64,000 nucleotides of DNA from JAFIFT01 sp020051095 (GCF_964199965.1 NZ_CAXMZT010000015.1:1-64000), one strand, 5' to 3'. Shown: positions 8,040-21,300, counted from the first letter of the stretch. The notes: generated by a model not told the origin, from the letters alone. A program made the numbers and translations.

Positions 8040-9067
8040 TCAATCGAATACCGTTGCATGATATAACCAAAGCAATCCTGGCGGATGATTGTCTCGCTCG
8101 TACAAAACATCGCCGGAACTATCGGACGTTTCACCCGAATTTCGCCATTGTCATAATGGAACATGTCGTCACTCACATCCTCACCCTGTTCATTGATAAC
8201 CTGCAACTTCAAGTCGACCTGATGACGCCAACCAATGCATGTATTTTCTGACAATTCAAGAAAATTCATGCTCTCGATGTTTTCGATAAACGTGAATCCA
8301 TAACTGGATTGAGGTAATTTATCGAATGTGATGGTAGCTTCGTTAGGCACATAGATTCGTGCAATACTATGAAACATGGCCACATCATTATTGGTTAATC
8401 GACTTGTTTCCAACTGGGGAAGATTTAAAACCTCTTCGACAAACTGATACACACGCTCAATGCCAGCCTCTTTGCCAGAACGACCACTTTCTATGGTGAT
8501 AGCTGTTGTAAACTGGTTCAGTGCTACCGATAACGTTTGATGGGGTCTGGTAAAATATACCACGAGGTTACTAAATAATTTTGCTAAATGAAGCGAATCA
8601 AACCCTAAGGTATTCACACAACTGTAAAACGGATTGCTGCCGGTATTATTATGAATATCAATGCCCGCAAACGGTTTTCGAGCGCGTAGATAATTGAGCA
8701 CTTGATTGGCTATGAGATGTTCAGGCCGCGAGCCGCCAGCCCAAATACGATTATAATCCACCTGGCCCACGAGCCGTCTTTGGAATAATTTAGCCGCATA
8801 CACATTGCCAACCAAAATAATCAAGTCCCGAGGCAAGGTCTTATCACCCGATAAATAATCGCTTAACAAGTGCTGTAATGCATAAAACCCCGTTGTTTCA
8901 TTGCCATGCAATAGGATTGAGACAAATAAAGGTGGCTTATCATGGGTGCTTTTCAAATCGATTATCGTGGGGTTAGGCATTAATGTCATGAGATCGCGCG
9001 GATCAATGGTTAAAAATCCATCGGGTAATGTATGAATAATCGTAAGCTTGGGGTCTAAATGTTCCAT
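8036..9067 (-). CDS. M14-type zinc carboxypeptidase / succinylglutamate desuccinylase-aspartoacylase family
   Basis: The 343-aa protein has the zinc-binding pattern of the M14/AstE-ASPA superfamily: the His-Glu pair in ILLHGNETTGFYAL and the third His in GIDIHNNTGSNPF. DYNRIW is a further family motif. Members remove an acyl or amino-acid group from an amide. No signal peptide is seen, so it is cytoplasmic. The start codon overlaps the end of the upstream GCS2 gene by 13 bp, which indicates translational coupling and a joint pathway. Its TAA stop shares the tetranucleotide TTAG with the stop of the convergent kinase gene. The substrate is unknown. Confidence 0.82.
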   Translation of the reverse strand: MEHLDPKLTIIHTLPDGFLTIDPRDLMTLMPNPTIIDLKSTHDKPPLFVSILLHGNETTGFYALQHLLSDYLSGDKTLPRDLIILVGNVYAAKLFQRRLVGQVDYNRIWAGGSRPEHLIANQVLNYLRARKPFAGIDIHNNTGSNPFYSCVNTLGFDSLHLAKLFSNLVVYFTRPHQTLSVALNQFTTAITIESGRSGKEAGIERVYQFVEEVLNLPQLETSRLTNNDVAMFHSIARIYVPNEATITFDKLPQSSYGFTFIENIESMNFLELSENTCIGWRHQVDLKLQVINEQGEDVSDDMFHYDNGEIRVKRPIVPAMFCTSETIIRQDCFGYIMQRYSID

Positions 9068-10488
9068 TGGTATACAGGTATTTCTTGGGTTTGATTATCG
9101 AGGTAAAAATATACCATATTGTTAAAGTCACGGCCATATTTTGCGATGAATTTTCGTTGCCATTGCGAGCCCGTCAATCGACGCTTCACGCGTTCTTCGA
9201 TAATCGTTAAGTAATAGTCAATGAGTTCTTGGTCGAAATCGAGCGTTTTTAACCCTATTTTTGCATTGGGAATTAGCTCTTCCAGCAACAATGTGGTGAT
9301 ATCTATCTGCTTTTGGTTTAACCACATTAAATCACAATCAAGGCCATCTTTCGCCGCACGATAAAAGTTACTGGCTGTTGTTTCAAATGTTATCTCGGTT
9401 TCAGGCGGTACTTCTTTTCTTGCATAGTAATTTAATAACCCTAGAAACAAGGCGACGTTGGCAATACTGTCTATCATGCTGGGCCCTGCTGGATTGACTC
9501 GATGTTCAATTCTTAAATTGGGTTTAGCTGGATTATCCATCCCCACCAAAGGGCGATTCCAACGCCAAATGGTGCCATTTTGTAGCCTTAAATGGTGCAA
9601 CTGCTCTTCTGGTTCATTGGACAATTCCGGTAACAAAATCAAATTATCATGGAGGTTTTCGGAAAATAATTCCATTAACGATGACGCCACAAATTGTTGC
9701 CCAAATGTCGCGCGCTTATAAGTTGCCTGGCTACCATTCTTAGAATGGGGAATGGCGGTTGACTGTTCAAATATAGGGATCCTTGTTTCGCACCATAAGT
9801 TGTTGCCGAATAAATAAGGGGAATTGGCCGACACGGCAACCATCGGCGCAGCAATGATTTGCGAGGCATTATACATCCTAACCGAATCAGCGAGACAAAT
9901 TTGCACATGGATTTGCAAAGAAGTGTTAACCGATTCCAAGAGTAATCCATAAAAGGATGTCTGGAAATGATCAATGCCTTGAATTTCAGCCATAACTGGC
10001 TGTCCTTTTCGGTAAAAATTAATTTCCTCTTCTAGTGCATAATACCGTTGGCAAGGATACATGTTTTCTGCCACAAGCATGCTTTGTTGGACGGTTGGCA
10101 AAATCCCAATCGCTATCGCCGACACATCGAGTTGATTGGCCTCGTTACAGCAACGCTGCCAAACTTGTTTTAAATCTTGGTACAGTTCATCTAAGCAAAA
10201 GTGCCCCAAGGAGATCGCTTTTGTATTGATTTCAAAATTATATTTTGCCAGTTCTGGCACAACGTTTTTGTCATTGACAGCCGCAATCATGGGCTCGCTC
10301 TTGCTAGCAGGAAAACCGTGTTTATCGATTAACCATCCCTCCAGCTCCACACCAATTTGCAGTGGGTTGCAATCAAACACATCTTCCGCAAACCAGTTGC
10401 TTAAAATGTCCGTTTCGCGCTTTAATCGCTGTTCAAACTGCTCAAAGTCACTGCGGCAAAATGTTGAAGAGGAAATTTCCTGTCCCAT
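9055..10488 (-). CDS. GCS2-family glutamate-cysteine ligase-like carboxylate-amine ligase
   Basis: The 477-aa protein resembles the GCS2 (YbdK/EgtA-like) branch of ATP-dependent glutamate-cysteine ligases. The family opening IGVELEGWLID, the KYNFEINT strand and the RIEHRVNPAGPSMIDSIANVA segment are conserved active-site regions. The start at 10488 was preferred to an in-frame codon at 10539 because an AGGCGAGAG ribosome-binding site stands just upstream and MGQEISS begins the hydrophilic N-terminus. It is the first gene of a two-gene unit with the M14 protein. A ligase that forms an amide next to a hydrolase of amides suggests a small gamma-glutamyl-type metabolite or its turnover (inference). 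Confidence 0.83.
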   Translation of the reverse strand: MGQEISSSTFCRSDFEQFEQRLKRETDILSNWFAEDVFDCNPLQIGVELEGWLIDKHGFPASKSEPMIAAVNDKNVVPELAKYNFEINTKAISLGHFCLDELYQDLKQVWQRCCNEANQLDVSAIAIGILPTVQQSMLVAENMYPCQRYYALEEEINFYRKGQPVMAEIQGIDHFQTSFYGLLLESVNTSLQIHVQICLADSVRMYNASQIIAAPMVAVSANSPYLFGNNLWCETRIPIFEQSTAIPHSKNGSQATYKRATFGQQFVASSLMELFSENLHDNLILLPELSNEPEEQLHHLRLQNGTIWRWNRPLVGMDNPAKPNLRIEHRVNPAGPSMIDSIANVALFLGLLNYYARKEVPPETEITFETTASNFYRAAKDGLDCDLMWLNQKQIDITTLLLEELIPNAKIGLKTLDFDQELIDYYLTIIEERVKRRLTGSQWQRKFIAKYGRDFNNMVYFYLDNQTQEIPVYQWNI

Positions 10489-10741
10489 AATCTCTCGCCT
10501 TCCTTCTAGCCTATCCGTTGTCCATAACGTGAGGGACATTCCCTTATATACCCATGATCATTCAAAATGCAAGTTTCCTGATATTACAGCATCCAGCCAA
10601 TGATGACAGCGTAACTGGTTATTACCATTGCATGAATTGATAAAAATGTCTAGTAAGCACATCGAGCCATGGTGTAAAAACGTTTCCGAATGGTGTCAAA
10701 AATGATACAATGGAAATCCATTTCTTCCTTGTTCGATAATC

Positions 10742-11971
10742 ATGGTACAACCTTATCCCCGGTTACTTTTTGTCATTTTGTTTCTTACGACGGTGGAACA
10801 GTTTGCGGTGGATTTGTATTTGCCATCTTTACCCGCCATGACCAACTATTTTGGCGCCCCGGCAAGTTATCTGCAGCAAACACTGACGCTTTATTTATTC
10901 GGTTTTGGACTATCCCCACTTTTATTTGGCCCCTTATCCGATCGCTATGGCAGGCGCCCAATTGTGTTATTCAATTTAGGGCTTTATCTAGCAGCCAGTT
11001 TGTTATGTGCGCTGGCTACCGAGATTCATTGGCTACTCGCTGGACGCTTAGTCAACGGCATCGCCAGTGGGGGGATCGTCGTGGCGACGTCAGCCATGTC
11101 GCGAGATAGCTATCGTGGAAAAGCCCTGATTGCTGTATCCGCTTATATGTCCATGGTTTGGTCGCTAGTGCCCATAATTGCCCCAACCATTGGTGGCTAT
11201 ATCCAACATTATTTAGGCTGGCGAGCTAACTTTTATCTCATATTTCTCTATCCCCTGCCTATGATCCTGTATTTATTTGCCACGTTGCCAGAAACAAATC
11301 CAAATCCCACTACCCGCTTAGCGGTTTCTCGGGTGATTTCCCGCTATATGCATTTCTTGAATGATCGCTTTTTTATAATACATGTGTTGGCAACCGCTGT
11401 GACGTTTGCAGCGACCATCGCCTTCAACACTGCCGCTCCCTTCTTATTCCAAGACACGCTACACCTGAACGCTGTTCAGTTTGGTTGGCTCTCGTTTGCT
11501 GTGGCATTGAGTTATTTGATAGGCACAATAGCCAATAGTTACCTCCTTCGTTATTTTTCGATTGCAACTCTCCTTAAGATTGGACAAACCATCATGGTGA
11601 GTGCCTCATTGGTGATGTTGATCATTGGTTTTTTGGGCACAATGACTGTTGCCACACTGGGCATTCCCGCAAGTCTAATCATTCTGGGGGAAGGGTTCAT
11701 TTATCCCAATTCAGCAGCGCTTGCCTTTAATAATGTCAAAAAACATTTGGGCATTGCGACCGCGTTATATGGCAGTATTCAGTTAATTACTTGTTCGGTA
11801 GCCAGCGCGCTTGTCGCCATCTTTCCAGAGTCAAACCAAATTCCGCTCGCCCTCTTCTTGCTCGGATTATCATTGGTTCTGGTGTTGAGCTTTAGAACGT
11901 TGGATGATCCGAGTGGAAACGTTGATCGCGTTTTTGTTGAGTCGGCGTCTAAATATTGGAGAGTTGAATAA
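10742..11971 (+). CDS. Bcr/CflA-family MFS multidrug exporter
   Basis: This is a 409-aa, 12-helix major facilitator. The N-terminal segment VEQFAVDLYLPSLPAM and the motif-A loop GPLSDRYGRRP between helices 2 and 3 are typical of the DHA1 Bcr/CflA group. RANFYLIFLYPLPMIL is the usual end of the first half. A TACAAT -10-like hexamer lies at 10706-10711, and the gene is divergent from the GCS2 gene. Family members export drugs or dipeptides such as sulfonamide, bicyclomycin or cysteine. The actual substrate is unknown. Confidence 0.9.
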   Translation: MVQPYPRLLFVILFLTTVEQFAVDLYLPSLPAMTNYFGAPASYLQQTLTLYLFGFGLSPLLFGPLSDRYGRRPIVLFNLGLYLAASLLCALATEIHWLLAGRLVNGIASGGIVVATSAMSRDSYRGKALIAVSAYMSMVWSLVPIIAPTIGGYIQHYLGWRANFYLIFLYPLPMILYLFATLPETNPNPTTRLAVSRVISRYMHFLNDRFFIIHVLATAVTFAATIAFNTAAPFLFQDTLHLNAVQFGWLSFAVALSYLIGTIANSYLLRYFSIATLLKIGQTIMVSASLVMLIIGFLGTMTVATLGIPASLIILGEGFIYPNSAALAFNNVKKHLGIATALYGSIQLITCSVASALVAIFPESNQIPLALFLLGLSLVLVLSFRTLDDPSGNVDRVFVESASKYWRVE

Positions 11972-11978
11972 TGTTTTC

Positions 11979-12005
11979 CCCGCATTTTGCTTCGCTTCAT
12001 GCGGG
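11979..12005. repeat. REP-like hairpin repeat
   Basis: CCCGCAT (11979-11985) and ATGCGGG (11999-12005) form a perfect 7-bp stem around a 13-nt loop containing TGCTTCGCT. Related arms occur at 39418-39435 and 40017-40034. It lies just after the MFS stop codon and may also stop transcription. The rest of the 339-bp gap before the giant gene (12006-12266) shows no gene or other clear structure. Confidence 0.6.
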
Positions 12006-12266
12006 CTACGATTGGTACAATTCGATTAGCGGAACATTTTAATCACACATTCCCCTTGCCACCGTGCGAAGCATAAAGGAGTGACGTGAACACGGTATTT
12101 GATTTCCAATAAGCGCCGATATTTCCAAATTAAAGAATTTTCAAGGATTATTCAAGCGGTTTTAAATGAGAGGCAGTCTGCTCGCTTTCAGGCATGATGT
12201 GACCTTCGATGAATGCACACCAATAGCTCAGTCAATCATTTTTTCATCCTTAATGATCAGTTAATC

Positions 12267-12306
12267 TATACTAAAGTATAATACGCATAATTGCGCATAT
12301 CGAGGG
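12267..12306 (+). promoter_or_regulatory. Putative promoter, palindrome and RBS of the giant gene
   Basis: TATACTAAAGTATA (12267-12280) is a perfect 6-2-6 palindrome that overlaps a consensus -10 hexamer TATAAT (12277-12282). The -35 region is weak. GAGGG at 12302-12306 is a good ribosome-binding site for the ATG at 12311. The palindrome on the -10 could be an operator. Confidence 0.45.
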
Positions 12307-12310
12307 CATC

Positions 12311-15300
12311 ATGGCGATTGAAATTACCGAATCATTATTTGGCCATATTTATAATGACCCCTTTCTAACAGGCACTTTCCGGTTAGAAGGGCAAAACTTT
12401 CGTAATACCGTTGGCTTACTCAACCAATTCATTGAAGATGAAAAAAGTAGCTCGCTAAAATTGCCAGCCGAAGTTCAAGGATTGCTGGAGGCAACCACCA
12501 CCCTGCTTGACCAGGAAAATGAAATTGCAAAACTAGCCGCCTCCAAACACGACGAAAAGGCAACGCAAGCGTTAGCTAAACAATGGTTTCAATTGATTCA
12601 ACAAACCTCTGCCGAAAAAAAAGATTACCTACTCCTCCCAGGTGGGTGGAAAGCCAAACCAAGCGGGCATGGGATCATTTATCAATTTCATCGCGAAGAC
12701 AATGGCGATATTATTTTTACTATCAATAACTCAGGCGCCGGCATTGAATACCATGCTAAACGCTCCGAAGCCGATAAAGAACTTTATAGCGCAACGTTAA
12801 AATATCGCATTCCCAAAGAAAATGCTGCCAATGAAAAGGACTTTATACCTATCCTGCAAGAGTTGATTGAAGCAAATAGTATTGTTCATGAAAAAAATAC
12901 CATTGATGCCAGTTTTTTATATGAGCGCGTGTTTGGAAAGCTAGATTTCTTGGATGCTACCATCCTTGAACCAACTCCGGAAGAGTTTAAATTCTATACC
13001 GGTGGTCAATTATCAGGAACCTGTGCTCAACGCTCCATTCACCAGATGCTAAAAGCCCGATTTAGCTCCGTTGACGATTATCGACAATTCATATTTCGCT
13101 TCAAAGCCTATGCGTTAGAACAATACATGGAAAACATGGCGAAAGAGGGTCGTTTAGGTGAGACTAAATATCACCCGCAAATACAAAAAGCCATTCGCCA
13201 TCTGCTTCGTTTGCTCAATGTGACACGTACCGACTCTGAAGAGCCCTTGTTTTCGGATAATTTTCGAGAAGAAAAGCGCTTATTGTTTGTCAAATACTTA
13301 TCAAGTCTACGCTCACATACTAAAAAAGAGGAAACGCCCAGCGCACAAGCCCCAAATAAGCCCACTGAAACCTTTGATGTCGATTTTTCGACAGGATTCA
13401 TTCCCAATCATGCCAACGCTACCTCACTGCCATCCCCTGTTCTGTCTGATCCCTTACCAAAGCCTTTGCATGCACCCAATTTATTGAAAACCATGCGGGA
13501 TTTAAAAACAGAGGGTGAAAGGATGCAAAAGCAAGACCCGGCGTTTGTCTTTGAAATGCTCGAAACCTTTTTCTTGCAGCTCCCACTACCGGATGAAAAG
13601 GATGACTCCCTACTCGCCTTTTACAAAGATGCGGGCGTGTTAAACGACCCCCATGCTTTTTTTTCCCTGATGGCAGATTTGCAAAAACTCTATTTTGATA
13701 CCGCTAAAAACTCCCTGGGTCCATCGGTCATATTACCAAGCATGCAAACCATCAAAGCTTCCAATTTTGCGGTGTGTGCTCATGTATGTAAGCATTCGAA
13801 GTATCTTTTAGGGGAAAATTTTGCCAATCTCGTTCGCTGGTTACCCTCTTCATTGCAACTTCAAAATGGGCGTGTTGCTCAACTGTCAAATCACCATCCA
13901 GCCCTTGACCAACGCCTCCAGCAAATTCGTCAATTACACTCTGGCGACAAGTATGATTCTGGAAAAGCATTCCCGGAACATTATCAAAACGCCATGATCA
14001 GGCATTATAATCAATTACTGGATGAACATAGCGAACTGAAAGCTGAACTCGAAGAAAAATTTAACCTAAAACATAAAAATGATTACTCTAATTTTATCCA
14101 AAAAATCCGTAGTAGCGATTCGGAAGCACTCTATTATTTTTCAACCTATCACACTAGCGATCCCGACCTGAAAACCAATGGCCGTTTCCACAAAATACAT
14201 GATTTATGGCGCAAACAAGCAACGCTTGAGCAAGCTTTCTCGTATGGTTTGCCCACCTTATTTGGCAATTATGAATATAGCCGCGAACTGAGCCTATCCT
14301 ATGATGAAATGAAAAATCAACTAAAATTAGTTTCTGATATACAAAACGGTTCCAACCATTTCTTTATTTCATCCAATTTAAAAAAATCCATTTATCCTTT
14401 ACCAGATGGTGCCGTCAAATCATGTTTTGACTACTACATCAACCAAAACACCTCCTTAACAAAAGTAGGCATTGGCTTACCAAAATCCGCGGAGGTACAA
14501 TTAAAACGACTACCCACCCAAACATCGACAGCCAGCACGATTCGTCCGGAAGATTTTGAGGAACGCGAGCTCTTCCATTTACGCCAAGATTCGGAAAGCC
14601 AAATCTTACTCACGTTAGAATACTTCCTCAAGCATCCCAATAAATTAAGCCGCAGCGAAATGCAGGTCTACTGTGAAGCGAATATTTTTGAAAGTGGCTT
14701 ATTGTTACAATTATTAAAAAGCCCTGAGGCGGCAAATTTTTGGCCATTGCTGGATAAGTGGGTTGAGCAAGGCATCGAACAATCACAAAAACAAGGGCAA
14801 TTTACTCCCCAATCCTTATTTTATGTTCGCTTATACCAAGCCATTCAAGTGTATGCGTTTGAGTCAAATCCTATCGCTTATAAAGATTCAATGGACAAGC
14901 TTGTTAAAAAATTAAATTTTTGGATAAACCAACCTCAACATCCGCAACAATTGGCTGAGCTTCATTTTAGTCGCTTTCTCAGCTTAAACGCCCTTTATAA
15001 ACACCAGCAAACCTTGATGAAGGAAGACTTGCATAACCTGCTAGAATCTTACTTCATCTTGCAAACCCATCCGTTACCCCAAGCATGCCATGAAGCCGAT
15101 GCAACCTATCGACTCAATCGTGATTTAAGAGCATTGATGTACCAACTACGCGCAGAACCCCCTATGTTCGATGGGGAAGAATTTTTGAGCATACTCGGTG
15201 CTCACCATCTTTTGCCCAAACCAATCAAATGGTCCAGCAAACCAATCATAGGCTTTCCAAACATTCATTTAACTGACAGAGAAGGGCATGTTTATCAAAT

Positions 15301-18300
15301 AAATGTACAACAAGGCATTATCCTACGAGATTATATGGCGCTTGTTTCCACACCTCAGGCAATCGTTAACCATCCAATTATTCGACATTTACACATGCAA
15401 GATATTCGGCAATGCTATCAAACAGCCGATAAAAGCCAATTTATGCTTGAAAAAGATAACGTCAAATTACGGTTTACCCTAAAAAGTGGGGTTTATTGCG
15501 TTGAGCAACAGTTTACCTCGCCCGAAGGCAAAAACACTTGGTATGAGCTTCTAGCAGTCAATAAAGCGCAGCGCGCTTATTTAAACCTACCCCCTGATAA
15601 ATGCTTAACAAGCAATTTACCCAAAGCACTAAAGCAACGAGAAACCTTTGTTTGGAAAAATGCGGAGGATGCCAACCAACTCATCATCACGGGCGAGAAC
15701 AACCAACGTCAATATTATTTAAATAAGCCCGTTGATTCAGGCAAATGGGTAATAAAACGAGCTGATAACCAGGCCATTTTATGGCAAAAAAACAAACCGG
15801 TTGAAACCTTGTTTAGTGCTATCGAAGCACCCAATTTTATGATAATCAGTCATGACAAAGGGAATGTTGATTGTGAATTACCACGGTTGAATCTACGCTT
15901 TCACAAAAATGCCGATTCCGAACAGTTTGTCTGGCATTGGGATGGGAAAGACCAATATTTAGATGAGAAGCAGAATTTAGCGCAACGTGGATTACCCGGT
16001 TTAACATTTTCTGACCAAAATTTCTGTGTTCTGCCCGTTACCCGATTTTTATCAACTGGCACCCGGGAAAAGGAAGGCGAGTACTATCAATTCCAACCTG
16101 ATTTAAACAATAGAATTGCTAAGGATGTGGTTGAACGAGAACCGGAAAAAGATCAACCAAGTTTCATACAACCCAAGATTTGGCAACACCAGAAAAGTGT
16201 CCAGACGATGGTCATTAAAATGAAAGAGGGTGAACCCTACCCCGAAAATCCCGTCCAAGCATTGTATTTATCTTACCTGTATTTAGGCAATCACCAAGAA
16301 GAAAAAGCACTGAAGATGCTTGAAGCGTGTGACAAACGACTGGGGGGGCTTGAAGGAAGTTATGAGGAGTTGCAGTTATTGCATTGGATCTGTGAGGCCT
16401 TGCCTTACAAACCCGAAGACGATGAAATGGCGAAAAAAGCGGAAATTTCCACACCGCCTGTGGTTGCCTGCCAATTAAAGGCATTACAGCTTTGGGCTAA
16501 ATTGAGTGAAAACAAACGTAAAATCACGTTTCCCAAAATGGTCACCTCACCATCCACGCCAGATGAATATTACCATCAACAAACCGTTTTAACACTGCAG
16601 GCTTTCCATAATAGCGGTTTAAATACCAAACTATATGACCTGTATACCCGATACCAGCTGATGAGACGCGATATGAAGGTGAACTTTCTATTATCGGAAG
16701 CAGAATCTCGGTATTTATTGAACTTTTATCATGATCAAATTCCCGACTCACCCGACAAGGGTCCCAAAGCCATTGGGGCACTTGGCTATGATTGGCTCCG
16801 ATTAAATATTGTCAATTTGAAGCGAGAGCTAGACCGCCTGGATCAAAAATCAAAGCAAGGTGAATTATCGCCCTTTGAAAAAAAACGACAAGTTGACATT
16901 CAGGCCTGGATAAAACACCATGAAGGTGCTTACCGGAACAGCTCGAAATTAAACAAAGCCTACATCGATCTTTCCATTAATGACCACAAAGGGTTATCAA
17001 GCTGCCCTACAGCATCAAGATCGTTTCTAAAGGTATTTCCTGCCAACCAGTCTTCGAGACAATTGGATAAATTGGAAAAAGAAATGGCTGAGGCCATGTC
17101 AGCGCTAAACCCCAAGATTGCAGCAAGCACATTTGAGAATAATTTTGGGTATTTTTTGGCAATCGCCCTCAAAAAAGATAAACAAACCGAGGAATTAAAG
17201 CGTTTTTGCATGTCTTATTTAAGGGCAAGTCGTCATAGCGCCATCGATAAACAACCCAATAATATCCCTTATCTATGCAATGTTTTGTACCGTGTCATTT
17301 GCGAAAAGGAAAGCGTATTTTGGTTTACTCAAGAGGATATCACAAGCCTCGACGAATTCAGCAATCAAGTCAAAAACTACCCTGCTTCTCCGATTCATGT
17401 TTACCAACTGGAAGACAAAACAGATGAGCTGCTCATCAGTGCTGAAGCTATCCAACATAGCATTCCCGAAAGCAAACCAGCCGATCCTCCCAGCGTTGAA
17501 GAAGATCAACAATTGACCATCAATCTCATTGAGCTATTTCCATCTCATGTCTGTACTAGCGTTATGTCTTCTGCCAAAGAATGGCAGAATCTGGAAAAAA
17601 AATTCTACCATATACAAAAGGAAGATTATTCGTCTGGCTCTGAATCGGATTCTGACAGTGAGTTGGAGCAAGAGCAGCAAGCGGGTGAACTTAAATATAC
17701 GCTATTAACAAAATTACAAGCACATGCACGAAAGCTCTTTCCTAACCAAAAGGCCATAATCGAATTAAATAGCCAAGCAAAAATTCGCTTAAATTTTTTC
17801 CAAAAGGAGCAAAAAGAGCTTGAGGAAAGCCTATTGGAATTAGCAAATGCCGGACCTGCAGCCAAAACAGCAAAAGTCATGTGGGATATTGATGTGGATG
17901 CTCAAAAGAGAATTCCATTGACTATCAATCAATTGCTAAGCCTTTATTTTCAAGCAGATAAGGTGCTTTATCGCCAAGAAACAGGCCTATCCGATGATAA
18001 AATTAATCAGCTACATGGCAAAATAGCCGAATTTTTAAAACGTGGCCTGTTTATCCAGCAGCTTTTTCGCACCTCTGAAGTCGCTGATAAATTAGTAAAC
18101 CAAGATTATAAAACCCTGTCGGATGCGCAACTCTTTAAGCTTGGCCAAGTTGTGTTTGCCACTAATTGGGGAGATGTGGTTAAAGAACCGGCTATATCTG
18201 TCTTTCAATATCATGAGAATATCTTACTTCGACCGCATCAAAATATTGGCATCGAAAAATTATTGAAACACGATAAACAGGGGCGTTTTAAAGAAATTAT

Positions 18301-21300
18301 TGCCAAAGTGGTTATGGGTGGTGGTAAATCCACGGTTTTTTCGCCCGTGCTAGCTTATCTAAAAGCCAATGGAGAAAACCTTGTCCTCCTAGAAGTACCC
18401 AAAGCCTTGTTGCGCACCAATTACACGGACTTAAAAGCAACCTCTAACCGACTTTTTGGCCAAACGGCGGAATTATTTGAATTCTCCCGCGATAGCGATT
18501 GCTCACCGAAAGCCCTTGAAGCCATGTTCCGGCTCTTCTCCGATGTCATGGTCAACAAAAAGTACTTAGTGACAACTGGCGACAGTATCCAATCCCTTGA
18601 ATTAAAATTTTTGGAAATTTTAGAGGCAAAACCTAAAACCACGGATTATAAAGCCTTCAATGAATGGGAAGAGCAAGCATTTTGGATGGAACAGTTGGTC
18701 CTGTTCTTAAGAAACCGAGGCGATGGCATCATTGATGAAGTGCATCAAGGACTCTTATTAAAAAATAGGCTGAACTATACTATCGGCGCATCCAAAGCGG
18801 TTCCAAAATTCGTGAGTCACGAAGTGGTAGCCCTTTATCAATTTTTCCCGCAGGTTAAATTAAAGGGGATTATGGGGATTGACGATCCTAATCTGACCAT
18901 GGCGAGTTTACTGCTGCCCTTTAAACCGCTAAAAACAGAAGCACAGTATAAACAAGCATGCAGTCAATTAGTGGATGCATTGCTCAAACAGGAACAAAGT
19001 CCTTTATTAGCCGTGTTAAAACGCGGGGGAGGCACCCTTAACCCGATTGAGATTAAACAGCTCAAAGCGTATTTTAACGATGAGAGCGACGCTATCCCGC
19101 CCTTCTTGTTAAAATTACCAGAAGATCTGCAAGACATTGTGGTCCTTTATAAAGAAGAAGCTAATCATTTACTTCCCTTCACATTAAAGCGAAATACCAA
19201 TGAACATTATGGCCCTTCCAAAAATCCTGAGAAATCCTCTGCTCAACAGGCCGTTGCCATTCCTTATCGTGCCAATAATGCCCCCAATGAGCATAGTAAT
19301 TTTGGTAATGAAATAGAATCCATCAATTACACCATCCAATCGATGCTGATTAACGGTGTATCCGAAGCATTACTCAAGCAATATTTGCAGTTTTTACTTC
19401 ACCAAGCAAAAGTCGATGCGGATGAACACAAGAAAGACTCAGTCGATGACACCGTATCAGGCTTCTTATTTAAATCCATGACAAAAGGTCAATTATTATC
19501 AAACCTTGATCTGGATAATGCGGAGCAGATAAGCCAGTTGTTTAAAACCATGGCAAAAAATGAATCGTTCATTTATGAAGTATTAAAAACTCAAGTTTTG
19601 CCAACAATACGCATGAATACCCGCATATTAAGCTCGAATGCTCTGAACCATGTTGATATTCTGCACTCCGTGCAAGGTTATTCTGGAACCCCCTATAATG
19701 CCAGCACGTATCACCACCGGTTAAAATATGAGCGATCGCTCGCTGTCGGAACGGACGGCTATATTATTGAATGCTTGAAGAAAAAGAAAACGCCTGTTAA
19801 AACCCTTGATTTTTCTATACCAGAAACGCTTGTTGACAATGTCTTAGGAAGATATTCTGCCGCGGATCAACTCAGAGCGGTTATCGATATCTCAGCAGCA
19901 TTTAAGGGTATTGCCAATGAATCCGTGGCGAAACAACTTGCCCAGTATATTGAAGGTCAACCCGATAAATTCAATCAGCCGGATAAAATCAAATACGTGC
20001 TTTATTTTAATGAACACGATCAACTTTCAGCCATGACGGTTGATAATGAAGGTAAGCCGCCCAAAATCGTGATGTTAGGTTCAACTAACCCGAAAATCAT
20101 CGCGGATAAATTAGGTTGCTCTCCCGATGCATGCTTTACCTATTATGATCAAGCCCATACATTAGGCACGGATATTCGCCAATCTGAAAAAGCAAAAGCT
20201 GCCGTGTTATGTGATCAAGACACCGGTATTTCTGCTTTCTTGCAAGGTGACTTAAGAATGCGTGACGTGCTGGATGGCCAACAAACGCTTGATATCTTTG
20301 TGCCCAATGAAATGGCTGAAATGAAAGATGACTTAGCCAAACTTTGCTTGCATATGCAAGAACAAGAGCAGGCCCAATTACGAAAAGATAATTACATCGC
20401 CGCCCAATATAAGATGGCTAATTTTATTCGCAACGACTTACTAATGCGCATCATTAGCCACCCTGGTTCACCTGAAGAAAAAGCTGACTTATTTCAGCAA
20501 TTCCGTAAACAGTTTATTGATGAGCAAAAAGAACGGTTGTTTTATCGATTTGGCGGTGTCGCAAAAATGGACGATACACGAAAACTGTTAGAAACAGAAA
20601 AGAAAGTCCTGATGCATAACTGGGAAAAAATGCTGAAAAAAGCAAAACTAGAAGCCTCCAGTACTGAACAAGAAAAGATTAGCAAGAAAATGGACAAAGT
20701 GATTGAACAAACCTGCCAGCCCAATGTCTGTGATGAAAAACAATTAAGTCCGGATAAAGAAGAAGCCATGGAGGTTGAATTATTTACCCAAGTGGAAAAA
20801 GAAGATCAACGCTTAACCGAACAATTTGATCCCAGCCACGAGCCTAGTAAGTATGCTGGTTGGTATTCTCCATTAAGTGGCGGGCTAGAATATAAAAATT
20901 TAAACCAAATTGTTGCCAGTGCCTCACCCGCTTATGCGCCTAAATTCAGTTACAAAATCCTTGCCTCCAAAAACTTTTACCGCATTTATCAAGGACAAAG
21001 TAACTATCTCACCCAAACCATGTTTCCAGTTCATGGCATTTATTTCTATGAGAATAAAGGCAAACTGCATAGCATACTTTTATCACCAGAAGAGCTCACC
21101 GATGTTAAGCAGCATATTGCTAAAAACCCTTCAGAAAAGCATTGGGTATCAACAACCAGTGAAACCGTATTAGCCGGTACAATGCCAGAAGGGATAAAAA
21201 AGAATGCCAAGTATCAATCCATGCTTGAGCAAATTCGCTTTTTTGCCGGCGATTTTGACGAATTGGTGAGTCGTAAATCGCCTATTTTATGGCTCAGTGA

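Noticed and set aside
10136..10603. A 155-codon open frame on the plus strand
   Set aside because: It lies antisense to the GCS2 gene, which has clear family motifs, and it has no domain of its own.
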